A DNA stretch of 64,000 nt from an uncultured Ruminococcus sp. (GCA_947169885.1 CAMVRM010000004.1:1-64000), one strand, 5' to 3'; shown: positions 8,620 to 18,741, numbered from the stretch's first letter. The notes: generated by a model not told the origin, from the letters alone. A program made the numbers and translations.

Positions 8620-11355
8620 TTATGCGTTTTTGCTCTTTATGTACTCATAGACCGAATGCAGGAACTGCCTGCCCTCGGGCGAGAGCATCAGCTTTGAAAC
8701 ATCGGCATTCAGCACGACTGCCGTTCCGCCGTCCACATCGTATTCGTACATAAGCGCCAAGTTGTGGTTGCGCTCAAAGTTGTCGATCGTGCGGATAATG
8801 ACACGCCTGCCTTCGGCGTTTCCGTCAAGTATCTCGCTCCGTGAGTTGGTCACGATGTCCCACCACATGGGTTCGCTGTGCTTTTTGCAGGGGAACGCCG
8901 CAAGCGAGGGGTGCTGACAGTCGATGAGCAGACCCATTGTGCCGACAGGTTCGGGCTTGTTCATCATGTTGGAGATAGTCTTAAACATTGGGTAGCACCA
9001 GAAATCCTGACACCAGAAACCCTCAATGGAATTTTCAAGCTTGTCGAGTTCGGGGGTGACGAGGACTGTTTTTCCCTGTGAGAGCGCCGTTTTAGCATCG
9101 GCAACACTTCCGAACACAAGCCCCTCGGGAGCGGACGGCTCGGTTTTCGGGAATACGTTCAGTTCGTAATGGTTGCGGACATCTGTTCCCTCGACTTCCA
9201 GTTCCAGCCTGAAACGCTTAGGCTCTTTCGGGGAGGGGATAACTGCCGTCAGTTCGCCCAGCGTGAGGTAATTCTCATCAGTCTTCGGTATAACGCCCGT
9301 CAGTTCAGCCTTGACATTTCCGCAGCCGCAGATAAGCTTTGCCGAGAAAGTCTTTCCTGCTATGCCCTCGGGACGGAAGTTGGTAAGCTTTATCACTGCC
9401 TTGAAGTCACTTCCTGCTTCAAGACAATAGCTGTCAAACTCGGCGAGGATAACGCAGTCATTGCAGAACTCACGCCACTCTTCGGGACTGCAAATGCCTT
9501 TTTCGTCCATAAACGCATCCAGCACGCCCACAAGCGCCGTTCCCTGACCGCTGAAATCCTGAATATCCAGTATCTGGAAACCGCCAAGGAGCTTAGAGCG
9601 GAACACCGACTCCATTTCCTCCTTGTAGCACTGAACTGCAAGCGCTCCCGAGGCTTCAAAGTAATCGTGGGCGAGGGGCAAAAGTCCTGCCTTGTCCAGT
9701 CTGTCACGGAACATCTCGAAGTTCTTCGCCTTTATCGAGCCTGTGTATTTTTCTATCTCGTCAAAGTTCGGATAAGTCTCGAACTGACCTATCTCGTGGG
9801 TGATTATCGGCACTTCGGGAAGAAAATCCGCATCTGCGTCAGTTGCCTTGACCGTTTTCATTGTCGTGCCGAACTGTATCTGAACCGTTCCGTCCTCGCC
9901 CGAACCCGTGGAAGAAGCGGCGTGGTCGGGACGAACAGCGCTGTCATAATTGTGGGTAGTCGAGGGCTTGTCGGTCTGAATGTGTCCGAGAGGTGCATCG
10001 CACATCGCATACGAACCACGTATCAGCCTGTCATTCGCAAGGCGCACGCCCACGAAGAAGTCATCGTTTTCCACAACATTCGGATACCACTGGAAGTTGT
10101 TCGAGCCTTGCGTGTAAAGATGCCGCTGGTCGAAGCGCTTGTATGCTCCGAGAATATCGTTTATGCGCTGAGGACTGCCCCATAGTTCGTTGCCCATTGA
10201 CATCATGCAGTAAGAGGGGTGGTTGCCGAAAGCGGTGAGCATACGGAAGCCCTCTGCGATGAGGTAGTTCTGTTCCTGTTCGTCAAAACCCTCCTCGTTC
10301 GGGGCTTGTATCGTGCCCCAGAACGGAAGCTGAGGTTCCATATAAATGCCGACAATATCCGCCGCTTTGAACGCCGCCTCGGGAGGACAGCAGGTGTGGA
10401 ATCGGTAGTGGTTCATGCCGTAGCTTTTGGCGATCTTCAGCACACGCACCCACTCGTCAACGTCAGTCGGCGCAAAGCCCGTTTTCGGGAAGATCATGCC
10501 GTCATGTTTTCCACGCAGGAACGTGCGCCTGCCGTTGATATAGAACTTGTCGCCGCAAGCCTTGAACTGCCGCAGTCCTGCGGTAGTCTCGGTAACATCT
10601 TTGCCTATCGTGACAGAAATTTTATACAGTTCGGGAGAATACTCGTCCCAGGTCCTTGCATCATTTCCGAGGGGGAGAGTGACGAGCAGTTCGCCGCCGT
10701 TGAAAAGCGCTTCAACGGGTTCGGGTCTGTGAGGTTCTCTGCCCTCGGGAGCGTTGAAGCTCACCGCCGAAACAGTTGCTCTGCCGTTTTTCTCGCCGCC
10801 TATCTTTGCGTAAACTCTGAACGCTTTTTCATCGAAAAGTGGAGTGACACGCATTTCGTAAACATAGGAATATCCGAATATCTGTACGGTAATATCGCCT
10901 GTTATGCCGTTCCAGTTTGTCTGAGTGTCCTGCGAGGTCATATGACCGCCTTTTGTAGGGTAGCCCACGTTCGACACGCAGACGGTTATCTGCTGTTTAC
11001 CGCCCTTTATGAATCGGCTTATGTCATAGACGTGCGGAGTGGTCAGGCTGTTTCGTGAGCCGACTTCCTCGCCGTCAATAAAAAGTTTTGTGAGCCTTGT
11101 TCGTTCGAGGACAAGCTTTGCGCACTTGCCGTGAGCGGCGGACAGGTCAGCCTCACGGGTGAACCATGCGTCCCCCTCAAAAAGTCTGGTGTCGGTGAGA
11201 CAGCCGTCCTCAAACTTTGTGTTTTCTTCGCCCAGCCCTGCATGAGAAGTGGTGTCGGGAAGTGTTATCTTATCGGGAAAACTCGCAGGAAAACCCTTTC
11301 TTTCCTTGTCGAGGCAAACGTTCCACTCGCCGCTGAGGTCAATGTGATTTATCAT
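8620..11355 (-). CDS. Glycoside hydrolase family 2 (beta-galactosidase/glucuronidase-like)
   Basis: Sugar-binding N-terminus, KSYGMNHYRFHTCCPPEAAFKAADIVGIYMEPQLP, SMGNELWG acid/base motif. Confidence 0.88.
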   Translation of the reverse strand: MINHIDLSGEWNVCLDKERKGFPASFPDKITLPDTTSHAGLGEENTKFEDGCLTDTRLFEGDAWFTREADLSAAHGKCAKLVLERTRLTKLFIDGEEVGSRNSLTTPHVYDISRFIKGGKQQITVCVSNVGYPTKGGHMTSQDTQTNWNGITGDITVQIFGYSYVYEMRVTPLFDEKAFRVYAKIGGEKNGRATVSAVSFNAPEGREPHRPEPVEALFNGGELLVTLPLGNDARTWDEYSPELYKISVTIGKDVTETTAGLRQFKACGDKFYINGRRTFLRGKHDGMIFPKTGFAPTDVDEWVRVLKIAKSYGMNHYRFHTCCPPEAAFKAADIVGIYMEPQLPFWGTIQAPNEEGFDEQEQNYLIAEGFRMLTAFGNHPSYCMMSMGNELWGSPQRINDILGAYKRFDQRHLYTQGSNNFQWYPNVVENDDFFVGVRLANDRLIRGSYAMCDAPLGHIQTDKPSTTHNYDSAVRPDHAASSTGSGEDGTVQIQFGTTMKTVKATDADADFLPEVPIITHEIGQFETYPNFDEIEKYTGSIKAKNFEMFRDRLDKAGLLPLAHDYFEASGALAVQCYKEEMESVFRSKLLGGFQILDIQDFSGQGTALVGVLDAFMDEKGICSPEEWREFCNDCVILAEFDSYCLEAGSDFKAVIKLTNFRPEGIAGKTFSAKLICGCGNVKAELTGVIPKTDENYLTLGELTAVIPSPKEPKRFRLELEVEGTDVRNHYELNVFPKTEPSAPEGLVFGSVADAKTALSQGKTVLVTPELDKLENSIEGFWCQDFWCYPMFKTISNMMNKPEPVGTMGLLIDCQHPSLAAFPCKKHSEPMWWDIVTNSRSEILDGNAEGRRVIIRTIDNFERNHNLALMYEYDVDGGTAVVLNADVSKLMLSPEGRQFLHSVYEYIKSKNA

Positions 11356-11386
11356 AAAAGTTCAACTCCTTTTATTCATTAAAAAT

Positions 11387-11415
11387 ATTATAACACATCT
11401 TTCCATTTTTTGCAA
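11387..11415 (-). promoter_or_regulatory. SigA-type promoter for the GH2 gene
   Basis: Minus strand TTGCAA-N17-TATAAT. Confidence 0.6.
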
Positions 11416-11519
11416 TAGTTAATTTAAGTATTATGGAAAGATATGAAACGACCACCTACCCTTTTTTTAAAAGAGCAGGCGGTCATTTCTTTAAGGTGGT
11501 GTTTATGGCTTTTTGTGTT

Positions 11520-11951
11520 TTAAAGCGGACTTCCGCAGACTATGCAGAATTTTCCTCCGTTGGTCTGTTCGTGACCGCATGAGGGACAAAGACGTGCTGA
11601 TGTGCTTTTCTGTGGGGTGTTCGGCTCTGTGAAATAGGCGTTGTTCGTGGTGGTGTTATAGCTGTTGAAGCCGTTTGAGCCGCTGTAACTGCCATTATTA
11701 TAATTGTTGAAGCTGTCTTTTGGCTGTCCGTTCTGAGCCTTATTTTTCTTTGAGCTTATAAGAATGAGCGATACTGCTACACCGACCAGCTTTGCAAAGA
11801 AAACAAGTATAAAGTGAAGTGTTGGGTTCTCGCCGTTCTTTTTGGCGTGCTGTGAGAGAAAATACGCAATTACACCCCACACTATCCAAGAAATAATGAT
11901 ATGTCCGATGCTGAACATAGAATTGAATTTTTCAAAAAATTCGCTGCTCAT
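11520..11951 (-). CDS. Small membrane protein with C-terminal zinc ribbon
   Basis: TM segments, ARLCPSCGHEQTNGGKFCIVCGSPL. Confidence 0.75.
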   Translation of the reverse strand: MSSEFFEKFNSMFSIGHIIISWIVWGVIAYFLSQHAKKNGENPTLHFILVFFAKLVGVAVSLILISSKKNKAQNGQPKDSFNNYNNGSYSGSNGFNSYNTTTNNAYFTEPNTPQKSTSARLCPSCGHEQTNGGKFCIVCGSPL

Positions 11952-12263
11952 ATATGCGTCCTCCTGTATATCTGTGATATGATGATCTTATTATACATCA
12001 TAAAAAGTGTCTTGTCAACAGGTCAAAACCTTTGCACAGGGTATTGAAAACCGCTTGTGAGGTTACTCAAAAACGTGTTGCAGGTTATCACTAACCGCAC
12101 ACTTTACAATCTAATTACAGTTTGTCATTTTCACTTGATTTTTTTGTGCTGACGTGATATAATTCATTTCAAAGAGTACGAAAAAATATTAGCATATCAT
12201 AAAAAACTCTTGCATTCAGTATAAATTTATGGTATAATAAAAATACAAAAGCCGTACCCTTTA

Positions 12264-12424
12264 TATAGCAATCCAAGAAAATATCAACACAAATCTTTCG
12301 GATAAAATTCCACATTACTGCGTCAAACTCCCTTGCAGGGCGACAGCCCAACTGCGGTCGTTTTCCTTGTACTGTGAAATTTTCTCTCGAAATCTTTATG
12401 CCGATATTTCCTTGTATTGCTATA
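12264..12424. mobile_element. MITE-like element with long imperfect terminal inverted repeats
   Basis: Left TATAGCAATCCAAGAAAATATC...; reverse complement of right end TATAGCAATACAAGGAAATATC...; homology continues ~55 nt into both arms; possible TA duplication. Confidence 0.7.
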
Positions 12425-12458
12425 AGAACAAAAGATAAAACGAAAGGAGTTGTATTTT

Positions 12459-12917
12459 ATGAAAGATATCCTTGAAGCTCTGGTATCCGACCCGTATGTG
12501 CTCGGCTGGTTCATCGCATTCTTAGCTTTCCTTATAGCCGAAGCCGCAACGCTGCACGCTCTTGTGTCTATCTGGTTTGCGATAGCGGCAATACTTGCTA
12601 TGATCGCAGCGGTTGCAGGGCTTGCCTTTATCTGGCAGCTGCTCATATTTGTCGTGTCCAGCGTTATCCTGCTCTTTGCGACAAGAGCGCTCGTTAAACG
12701 CATAAGACAAAGACGTGTCGCTGACCCGACAGAAGACTATGACATCGGCAAAACTGCTATTGTTATCGAGGGTATTGACAACGAGCAGGGGCTTGGCAGA
12801 GTTAAGCTTGACGGCGTTGACTGGGCTGCACGCTCTGATGACGGCGCTGAGATAGGCAAGGGCACAGTCGTGACAGTAAGAAAGATAGACGGCTCAAAGC
12901 TTATCGTAACACGGTAA
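12459..12917 (+). CDS. NfeD family membrane protein
   Basis: TM segments plus OB-like C-terminal domain; directly upstream of SPFH gene. Confidence 0.88.
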   Translation: MKDILEALVSDPYVLGWFIAFLAFLIAEAATLHALVSIWFAIAAILAMIAAVAGLAFIWQLLIFVVSSVILLFATRALVKRIRQRRVADPTEDYDIGKTAIVIEGIDNEQGLGRVKLDGVDWAARSDDGAEIGKGTVVTVRKIDGSKLIVTR

Positions 12918-12957
12918 TAATTCGGACAATGTTCCGAAAAAGGAGGAAAATATCAGT

Positions 12958-13929
12958 ATGGATGGAGTAGTAATAATCCTAATCATCGTGGCGGTGCTGG
13001 TGATTCTTGTTATCGCAAATATCAAGATCGTACCGCAGTCTTATGTGTGGGTAATAGAGCGTTTCGGTGCTTACCACGCTTCATGGGGAACAGGTCTTCA
13101 TGTGAAGATACCTTTTATCGACAGCATCTCGAAAAAGGTCAACATGAAAGAACAGGTCATCGACTTCCCCCCGCAGGACGTTATCACAAAGGATAACGTT
13201 ACCATGAAGATCGACACAGTTATCTTTTTCATGATAACCAACGCTATGCAGTTCACCTACGGCGTTGAGCGTCCTATCAAGGCTATCGAGAACCTGACGG
13301 CTACCACACTTCGTAACATCGTCGGCGACCTTGACCTTGAAGCAACACTTACCAGCCGTGACCTTATCAATACCAACATCACCAGAGTTCTTGACGAGGC
13401 TACCGACCGCTGGGGCATCAAAGTTATCAGAGTTGAGTTAAAGAGCATCATCCCTCCTCCCGAGATACAGGATTCAATGGAGAAGCAGATGAAGGCTGAC
13501 CGTGAAAGACGTGAAAAGGTGATTCAGGCTGAGGCTGAAAAGAAGGCTCAGATCCTTATCGCAGAGGGTGAAAAGGAGTCTAAGATACTCCGTGCGCAGG
13601 CTGACAAGGAAGCTAAGATCCTTCAGGCAGACGCTCTTAAACAGCAGAAGATACTCGAAGCACAGGGCGAAGCGCAGGCTATCGAAATGGTACAGAACGC
13701 ACTTGCAGTCTCTATCGAGAAACTCAATGCCGCTAACCCGAACGATGCAGTTATCCAGTTGAAGAGCCTTGAAGCATTCGCTAAGGCTGCTGACGGTCAG
13801 GCTACAAAGATCATTATCCCGAGCGAGATACAGGGTCTTGCAGGTCTTGCCGCAGGCATCAAAGGCGTTGTGACAGACGACAAGAAAGTTGTTCCCACAA
13901 CTCCCACAAGAAAATTCATTTCCGACTAA
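12958..13929 (+). CDS. SPFH/Band 7 (stomatin-like, QmcA-type) protein
   Basis: PQSYVWVIERFGAYHASWGTGLHVKIPFID..., coiled-coil EAEKKAQILIAEGEKES. Confidence 0.95.
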   Translation: MDGVVIILIIVAVLVILVIANIKIVPQSYVWVIERFGAYHASWGTGLHVKIPFIDSISKKVNMKEQVIDFPPQDVITKDNVTMKIDTVIFFMITNAMQFTYGVERPIKAIENLTATTLRNIVGDLDLEATLTSRDLINTNITRVLDEATDRWGIKVIRVELKSIIPPPEIQDSMEKQMKADRERREKVIQAEAEKKAQILIAEGEKESKILRAQADKEAKILQADALKQQKILEAQGEAQAIEMVQNALAVSIEKLNAANPNDAVIQLKSLEAFAKAADGQATKIIIPSEIQGLAGLAAGIKGVVTDDKKVVPTTPTRKFISD

Positions 13930-13932
13930 ATG

Positions 13933-13976
13933 AGAGGGGCTTCCGTTCAGTAAGATGTGCGGAAGCTCTTTTAACA
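13933..13976 (+). terminator. Rho-independent terminator
   Basis: GCTTCCG...CGGAAGC hairpin followed by TCTTTT. Confidence 0.65.
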
Positions 13977-14042
13977 TTTTGTGCATTGATTTTTCCGTAA
14001 ACGGGGTGTATAATAGAGTGTATTAAACTTTCTCGGAAACTA

Positions 14043-14207
14043 AAAAAGATAAGAGATAAGAAATAAGAGATAAGAAATAAGAGATACATTTTTTAGTGTA
14101 GTCATTTTCCGTTTGTATGTTGACCGCAGATCTGACTGCTTACGTAAGCACTCAAAATGAAAGCATACCACAAAAGATCTATTATCTATCATCTTTTATC
14201 TGATAAA
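14043..14207. repeat. Heptad-repeat (AAGARAT) intergenic element with inverted right arm
   Basis: gataagagataagaaataagagataagaaataagagat ... agatctattatctatcatcttttatctgat. Confidence 0.65.
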
Positions 14208-14212
14208 AAGGG

Positions 14213-15073
14213 GTGACGGGCTTGAAACGTCTGCTGACGATACAGGATATATCATGCTTCGGGAAATGTTCGCTCACGGCGGCACTGCCTGTTATTTCGG
14301 CAATGGGTATCGAGACTGCCGTTATACCGACGGCTGTGCTTTCTACCCATACGGGCAGCGGCTTTTCGGGGTTCACTTTTCATGACCTTACAAACGATAT
14401 TGAGGGCATAGCGGCTCACTGGAAAAGGCTTGGTCTGCATTTTGATACGATATATACGGGTTACTTGGGTTCATATGAACAGGTGTCGCTTATAAGAAAA
14501 CTGATAGCCGATTTCCGTACTGAGGACACTCTTGTGGTGGTAGACCCCGTTATGGGTGATGGCGGACGGCTCTATTCGGGCTTTGACAACAAATTCGTGA
14601 CGGCTATGCGCTCACTTTGCGCAGATGCTGATGTTATCCTGCCGAATGCTACCGAAACAGCGCTCCTGCTTGGCGAGAATTACAGCAATTCGCTTACAGC
14701 TGACGATATAATGTCTAAGCTTATTCGGCTGACGGAACTCGGCTGCGGAACTGCCATAATGACGGGCGCTTGCGAGGACAAGGCTCACAACGGCGCAATG
14801 GCGTATGTCAGAAAAACAGGTGAACTTGTGTCGGCTTCGTGCGAGAATGTCTCGGGGAGTTTTCACAGCACGGGGGATATTTTTTCAAGTGTGCTGTCGG
14901 GCGGCATGACACTCGGCATGGATATAAAGACCGCACTTGAACTTGCGGTGGATTTTACTCATGACTGCATAAGCGCAACGCTCCCTATCCGTGAACAACA
15001 CTGGTACGCTGTTCGCTTTGAACCGTGTCTCGGTTCGCTTGCGGAGCGGTGCAGAAAATATATTGATGTCTGA
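14213..15073 (+). CDS. pdxK: Pyridoxamine kinase / PfkB-like pyridoxal kinase
   Basis: RLLTIQDISCFGKCSLTAALPVISAMGIETAVIPTAVLSTHTG; VDPVMGDGG; GTGD-type motif. Confidence 0.9.
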   Translation: MTGLKRLLTIQDISCFGKCSLTAALPVISAMGIETAVIPTAVLSTHTGSGFSGFTFHDLTNDIEGIAAHWKRLGLHFDTIYTGYLGSYEQVSLIRKLIADFRTEDTLVVVDPVMGDGGRLYSGFDNKFVTAMRSLCADADVILPNATETALLLGENYSNSLTADDIMSKLIRLTELGCGTAIMTGACEDKAHNGAMAYVRKTGELVSASCENVSGSFHSTGDIFSSVLSGGMTLGMDIKTALELAVDFTHDCISATLPIREQHWYAVRFEPCLGSLAERCRKYIDV

Positions 15074-15344
15074 GGTGCGGAACATGGAACTTGTTTTTTT
15101 TGCAGAAGAAAGCACCGAGGAAGTAAGTTCCCTGACTGCCGAAAATGATCCTTTTGATTTTAAAACGGTGCAGTCGGGCGGTCTTTTGAAGGGCATGGGG
15201 ATAGTTGTTGTTATGATGATAGTTCTTCTGCCGCTGCTTATTTTTATGGATAAAAAGAGCCGAAAGCACCGTGAAGAACTTATGCTTATTGAAGAAATGT
15301 CCAAAAAAGAGGACGAAAACAAGGAGAGTGAAGACAGGTTCTAA
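15066..15344 (+). CDS. Small single-TM hypothetical protein
   Basis: ATG at 15066 overlaps the pdxK stop (ATGTCTGA); one TM helix, charged C-terminus. Confidence 0.55.
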   Translation: MSEVRNMELVFFAEESTEEVSSLTAENDPFDFKTVQSGGLLKGMGIVVVMMIVLLPLLIFMDKKSRKHREELMLIEEMSKKEDENKESEDRF

Positions 15345-15397
15345 CGTTGAAGCTGTGGTTCGTAAGTGCCGCAGCTCATGTGTTTTGGCGGTGGGAT

Positions 15398-16777
15398 ATG
15401 GAAAAAGAAAATGAAATGAAAAATGATATGGATATGCTGCACGGCTCGATAGGCGACAAGATCATGAAGTTTGCACTTCCGCTTGCGGCAACGGGGATAT
15501 TGCAGCAGCTTTTCAATGCGGCTGACATCGCAGTTGTCGGGCGCTGTGTCGGAAAGACCGCAATGGCGGCAGTCGGCAGCAACACGCCTGTTATAACGCT
15601 GATACTCAGCCTTTTCACAGGTATCTCGATAGGCGCAAACGTTGTTATCTCAACGCTTATCGGTCAGCGCAGGAACGACAGGGTAAAAAATGCGGTACAC
15701 ACGGCACTGTTGTTCGCATTTGTGAGCGGCATTGTGTTCGCCGCTGTCTGCGAAGTGTTCTCACGGCAGATACTTGAACGAATGTCTATCCCCGATAATG
15801 TATTCAATATGTCGCTTCTGTATTTCCGTGTTTATATCGCAGGAATGCCCGTCATACTGCTTTATGACTTTTCCTCGGCGATATTCCGAAGCCGTGGAAA
15901 CACACGCACTCCGCTGATATGCCTTATGACCTCGGGCGTAATAAACGTTATACTCAACCTCTTTTTCGTTGTCGTGCTTAAAATGACAGTCAACGGCGTT
16001 GCGCTGGCGACAGTTCTCTCGAATCTCATAAGTTCGGTACTGCTGATAATATTTCTTATGCGTGAAAAAAGCGAGATACATTTTTCGTTCTCAGACCTCG
16101 GCATAGACAGGAAACTTCTGTATATGATGATAAGCATAGGACTTCCCGCAGGCGTTCAGGGCATGGTGTTCGCGATCTCGAACATCACCATACAGTCCTC
16201 GATAAACAAGCTCGGAGAGGACGTTATGGCGGCATCTTCTGCGGCGTTCAACATCGAGATATTCGCTTACTACATACTCAATTCGTTCGGACAGGCTTGT
16301 ACGACTTTTGTGGGTCAGAATTACGGCGCAGGCTTGCCGAAACGCTGTGTAAGAGCCACAAAGATAGCCTTTGCGCAGGATATGGTGATAACCGTTATCA
16401 TGTCGCTACTGATATTTTTGGCAGGAAAGCCGCTTCTGCACATCTTCAATCCTGACAGCACGGTCGCTGCGGTAGGCATGATACGTCTGAAATACATACT
16501 TCTTTCTGAGGGGATAAACGTTGTTATCGAGATAATCTCGGGCTGTATGCGAGGTTACGGACGCTCGTTCGTGCCTGCGATCATATGCACGGCAGGGATA
16601 TGCGGCGTGAGGATAATTTGGGTCTATACAGCGTTCAAAAGTCACAAGACTTTCTCGATGCTTCTCAAAGCCTATCCGCTCAGCTGGATAGTGACCGCCG
16701 CTGCTCTTGTTGCGGCTTACACGATAATGCGCCGAAAGACGATGAATAACTTCTTCGCTGATACAGAAAGGGAATGA
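15398..16777 (+). CDS. MATE family efflux transporter
   Basis: GDKIMKFALPLAATGILQQLFNAADIAVVGRCVG; ~12 TM. Confidence 0.93.
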   Translation: MEKENEMKNDMDMLHGSIGDKIMKFALPLAATGILQQLFNAADIAVVGRCVGKTAMAAVGSNTPVITLILSLFTGISIGANVVISTLIGQRRNDRVKNAVHTALLFAFVSGIVFAAVCEVFSRQILERMSIPDNVFNMSLLYFRVYIAGMPVILLYDFSSAIFRSRGNTRTPLICLMTSGVINVILNLFFVVVLKMTVNGVALATVLSNLISSVLLIIFLMREKSEIHFSFSDLGIDRKLLYMMISIGLPAGVQGMVFAISNITIQSSINKLGEDVMAASSAAFNIEIFAYYILNSFGQACTTFVGQNYGAGLPKRCVRATKIAFAQDMVITVIMSLLIFLAGKPLLHIFNPDSTVAAVGMIRLKYILLSEGINVVIEIISGCMRGYGRSFVPAIICTAGICGVRIIWVYTAFKSHKTFSMLLKAYPLSWIVTAAALVAAYTIMRRKTMNNFFADTERE

Positions 16778-16778
16778 A

Positions 16779-17367
16779 ATGAAGCTTGCAGAAAATCTCT
16801 CGGCAAAACAGCTCGGCAGGATACGCCGCACAGTCGGTGAAGCGTTCGTGACGAACGAATTATTTCACGAACTCGGGAGCGTTGAAGAACGCCGTCCGCT
16901 TGTCATGAGATATATGGCGGCTTACGTTGATAATGTGTATGAGTCAAAGTCGCTCTATATGACCGAGGACGGCATGGCGTTCATAGGCTTGCAGGAGAGC
17001 GGAAAAGCGCCTGTTTTTCCTCAGCTGAAAATGCTCGCACGGATATTTCTTTATCTGCCGTTCGGAAAATTGAAGCGTATGCTGTCGCAGGTCAAAGATA
17101 TATCCGCATACGCAAAGCAATACGCCGACAAGCCGCATATCGAGGTGCTGATGCTTGCGGTGGACAAAAAAAGCGCAGGGCAGGGGATACGCAAGACAGC
17201 TGTTTGACTTTGCAAAGGAAATGTCTGCCGAAAAGGGACTTCCGCTCATCATCGGCACGGATATGAGGGAGTACGCCGAGATGTATGAGCATTTTGGCTG
17301 TGAAGTCTTCAACACAGTCACCGCATCTAACGGCGTTACAAGATACGGACTTATTTACAGACCGTAA
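16779..17367 (+). pseudogene. GNAT acetyltransferase split by a frameshift (two overlapping ORFs)
   Basis: ORF 16779..17207 and ORF 17155..17367 form one GNAT domain if one A is removed from the A7 run at 17166-17172 (VDKKAQGRGYARQLFDFA). Confidence 0.75.
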
Positions 17368-17384
17368 TGTAAGGAGGAAAAAAC

Positions 17385-17768
17385 ATGAACAGAGAAGAAA
17401 AAGCAGTCTCGCTCAAACACAGCGGTTTCAACTGCGCACAGGCAGTCCTGCTCGCATACGCCGATGAACTTTCGCTTGATGAACAAACGCTTGCAAAACT
17501 TGGCGCATCGTTCGGCATAGGCATGGGAACGCTTGACGCTACCTGCGGAGCGCTGTGCGCCGCCCAGATGATACTCGGCTTGAAGAAGTTCGAGGGCAGA
17601 CCCGTTATCCCGAACGCAAAAGAACTTTTCTCGGAGTTCAAGTCGCTCTGCGGCAGCACTCACTGCGGCGAACTGAAAGGAAAGGATACGGGAGTTGTCC
17701 TGTGTCCCTGTGATGACTGTGTAAGAAACGCAGTCAAATCGCTGAAAAAGATAACAGATAACAAATAA
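17385..17768 (+). CDS. C_GCAxxG_C_C family putative redox protein
   Basis: C-GCAxxG-C-C pattern: FNCAQAV..., TCGALCAAQMILG, C-terminal Cys cluster. Confidence 0.9.
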   Translation: MNREEKAVSLKHSGFNCAQAVLLAYADELSLDEQTLAKLGASFGIGMGTLDATCGALCAAQMILGLKKFEGRPVIPNAKELFSEFKSLCGSTHCGELKGKDTGVVLCPCDDCVRNAVKSLKKITDNK

Positions 17769-17798
17769 GAAATAAGAATTAAGAAATAAGAAATAAGG
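17750..17798. repeat. Heptad-repeat element
   Basis: gataacagataacaaataagaaataagaattaagaaataagaaataag; contains the stop codon of the upstream gene. Confidence 0.6.
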
Positions 17799-17952
17799 TG
17801 TCCGCTGAAGCGGACGGATCATAAATTGGTTTGTGACCGCTTTTTAGTTTCGCTTACAATAGGTTATCTGCTTCTTACTTTTTATTTCTGATTTGCAAAT
17901 TCTGATCTGTCACAGGAACACTTTCTAAAAATGGAGTTAGTAATAAAAAACG

Positions 17953-17993
17953 AACCGTGGTATTCTCCGAAATGGGAAGTACCACGGTTTTTT
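17953..17993. terminator. Bidirectional hairpin terminator
   Basis: AACCGTGGTA...TACCACGGTT followed by T-tract. Confidence 0.8.
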
Positions 17994-18036
17994 CAATACA
18001 TAAATAATATACTAAACAATTATCTCTTATCTGATT

Positions 18037-18741
18037 TCAGATCCATGCTCCGTCAACACGCAGGACTTGTCCGCAGATGTAAGCCGCCTTGTCGGAACAG
18101 AGGAAACTTACAGCATCGGCGACTTCCTGCGGACTGCCTGCACGGTCAGCGGCTATCTCGCTTATGACTGCCGCACGTTCATCGGCGTTCAACTGTGAGT
18201 TCATTCGTGTGTCTATGAACCCGGGGGACACGCAGTTCACACGCACACCGCAGGGAGCAGTCTCTTTCGCAAGAGCTTTCGTAAAGCCGATAAGCCCCGA
18301 TTTTGCGGCGGAATAAGCGACTTCACAGCTTGCACCCACTTCGCCCCACACGCTTGCGATGTTCACAATACACCCCTTGTGACGGTGAAGCATCTGCGGA
18401 ATGATAAGCCGTGTCAGTTCCATGCAGCCCACAAGATCGGCGTTCATTAGCGAGACAAGTTCCGCCGTGCCCATGTCCTGAAACAGCCCGATGTGTTCAC
18501 TTCCGCCGTTGTTCACGAGAACCTCGATGTCCACGGGGCATTCAATGAGCGTATCGGCAAGGCTCTCGGGGCGTGACAAGTCAAAGCGCACCGCCATGCC
18601 GTCCAGTTCATGTGCGAGGGCTTGCGCCGCATCACAGGCGCTGTGATAGCCGACTATAACTTTGTACCCGTCAGCGGCGAGGGTTCGTGAGATAGCCGAA
18701 CCGATACCGCCCGAACCGCCCGTCACAAGTGCGTAACTCAT
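18037..18741 (-). CDS. SDR family oxidoreductase (FabG-like)
   Basis: ALVTGGSGGIGSAISRTLA, NNGG, YSAAKSGLIGFTKALAKE. Confidence 0.93.
   Translation of the reverse strand: MSYALVTGGSGGIGSAISRTLAADGYKVIVGYHSACDAAQALAHELDGMAVRFDLSRPESLADTLIECPVDIEVLVNNGGSEHIGLFQDMGTAELVSLMNADLVGCMELTRLIIPQMLHRHKGCIVNIASVWGEVGASCEVAYSAAKSGLIGFTKALAKETAPCGVRVNCVSPGFIDTRMNSQLNADERAAVISEIAADRAGSPQEVADAVSFLCSDKAAYICGQVLRVDGAWI

Noticed and set aside
9169-10185. 338-aa plus-strand ORF (and 10219..11058, 279 aa)
   Set aside because: Antisense to the convincing GH2 gene; no family signal; typical shadow ORFs from biased codon usage.
14991-15065. ORF-track N-terminal extension of the 15066 small protein
   Set aside because: Overlaps pdxK coding sequence by >80 nt; ATG at 15066 overlapping the pdxK stop is a better start.
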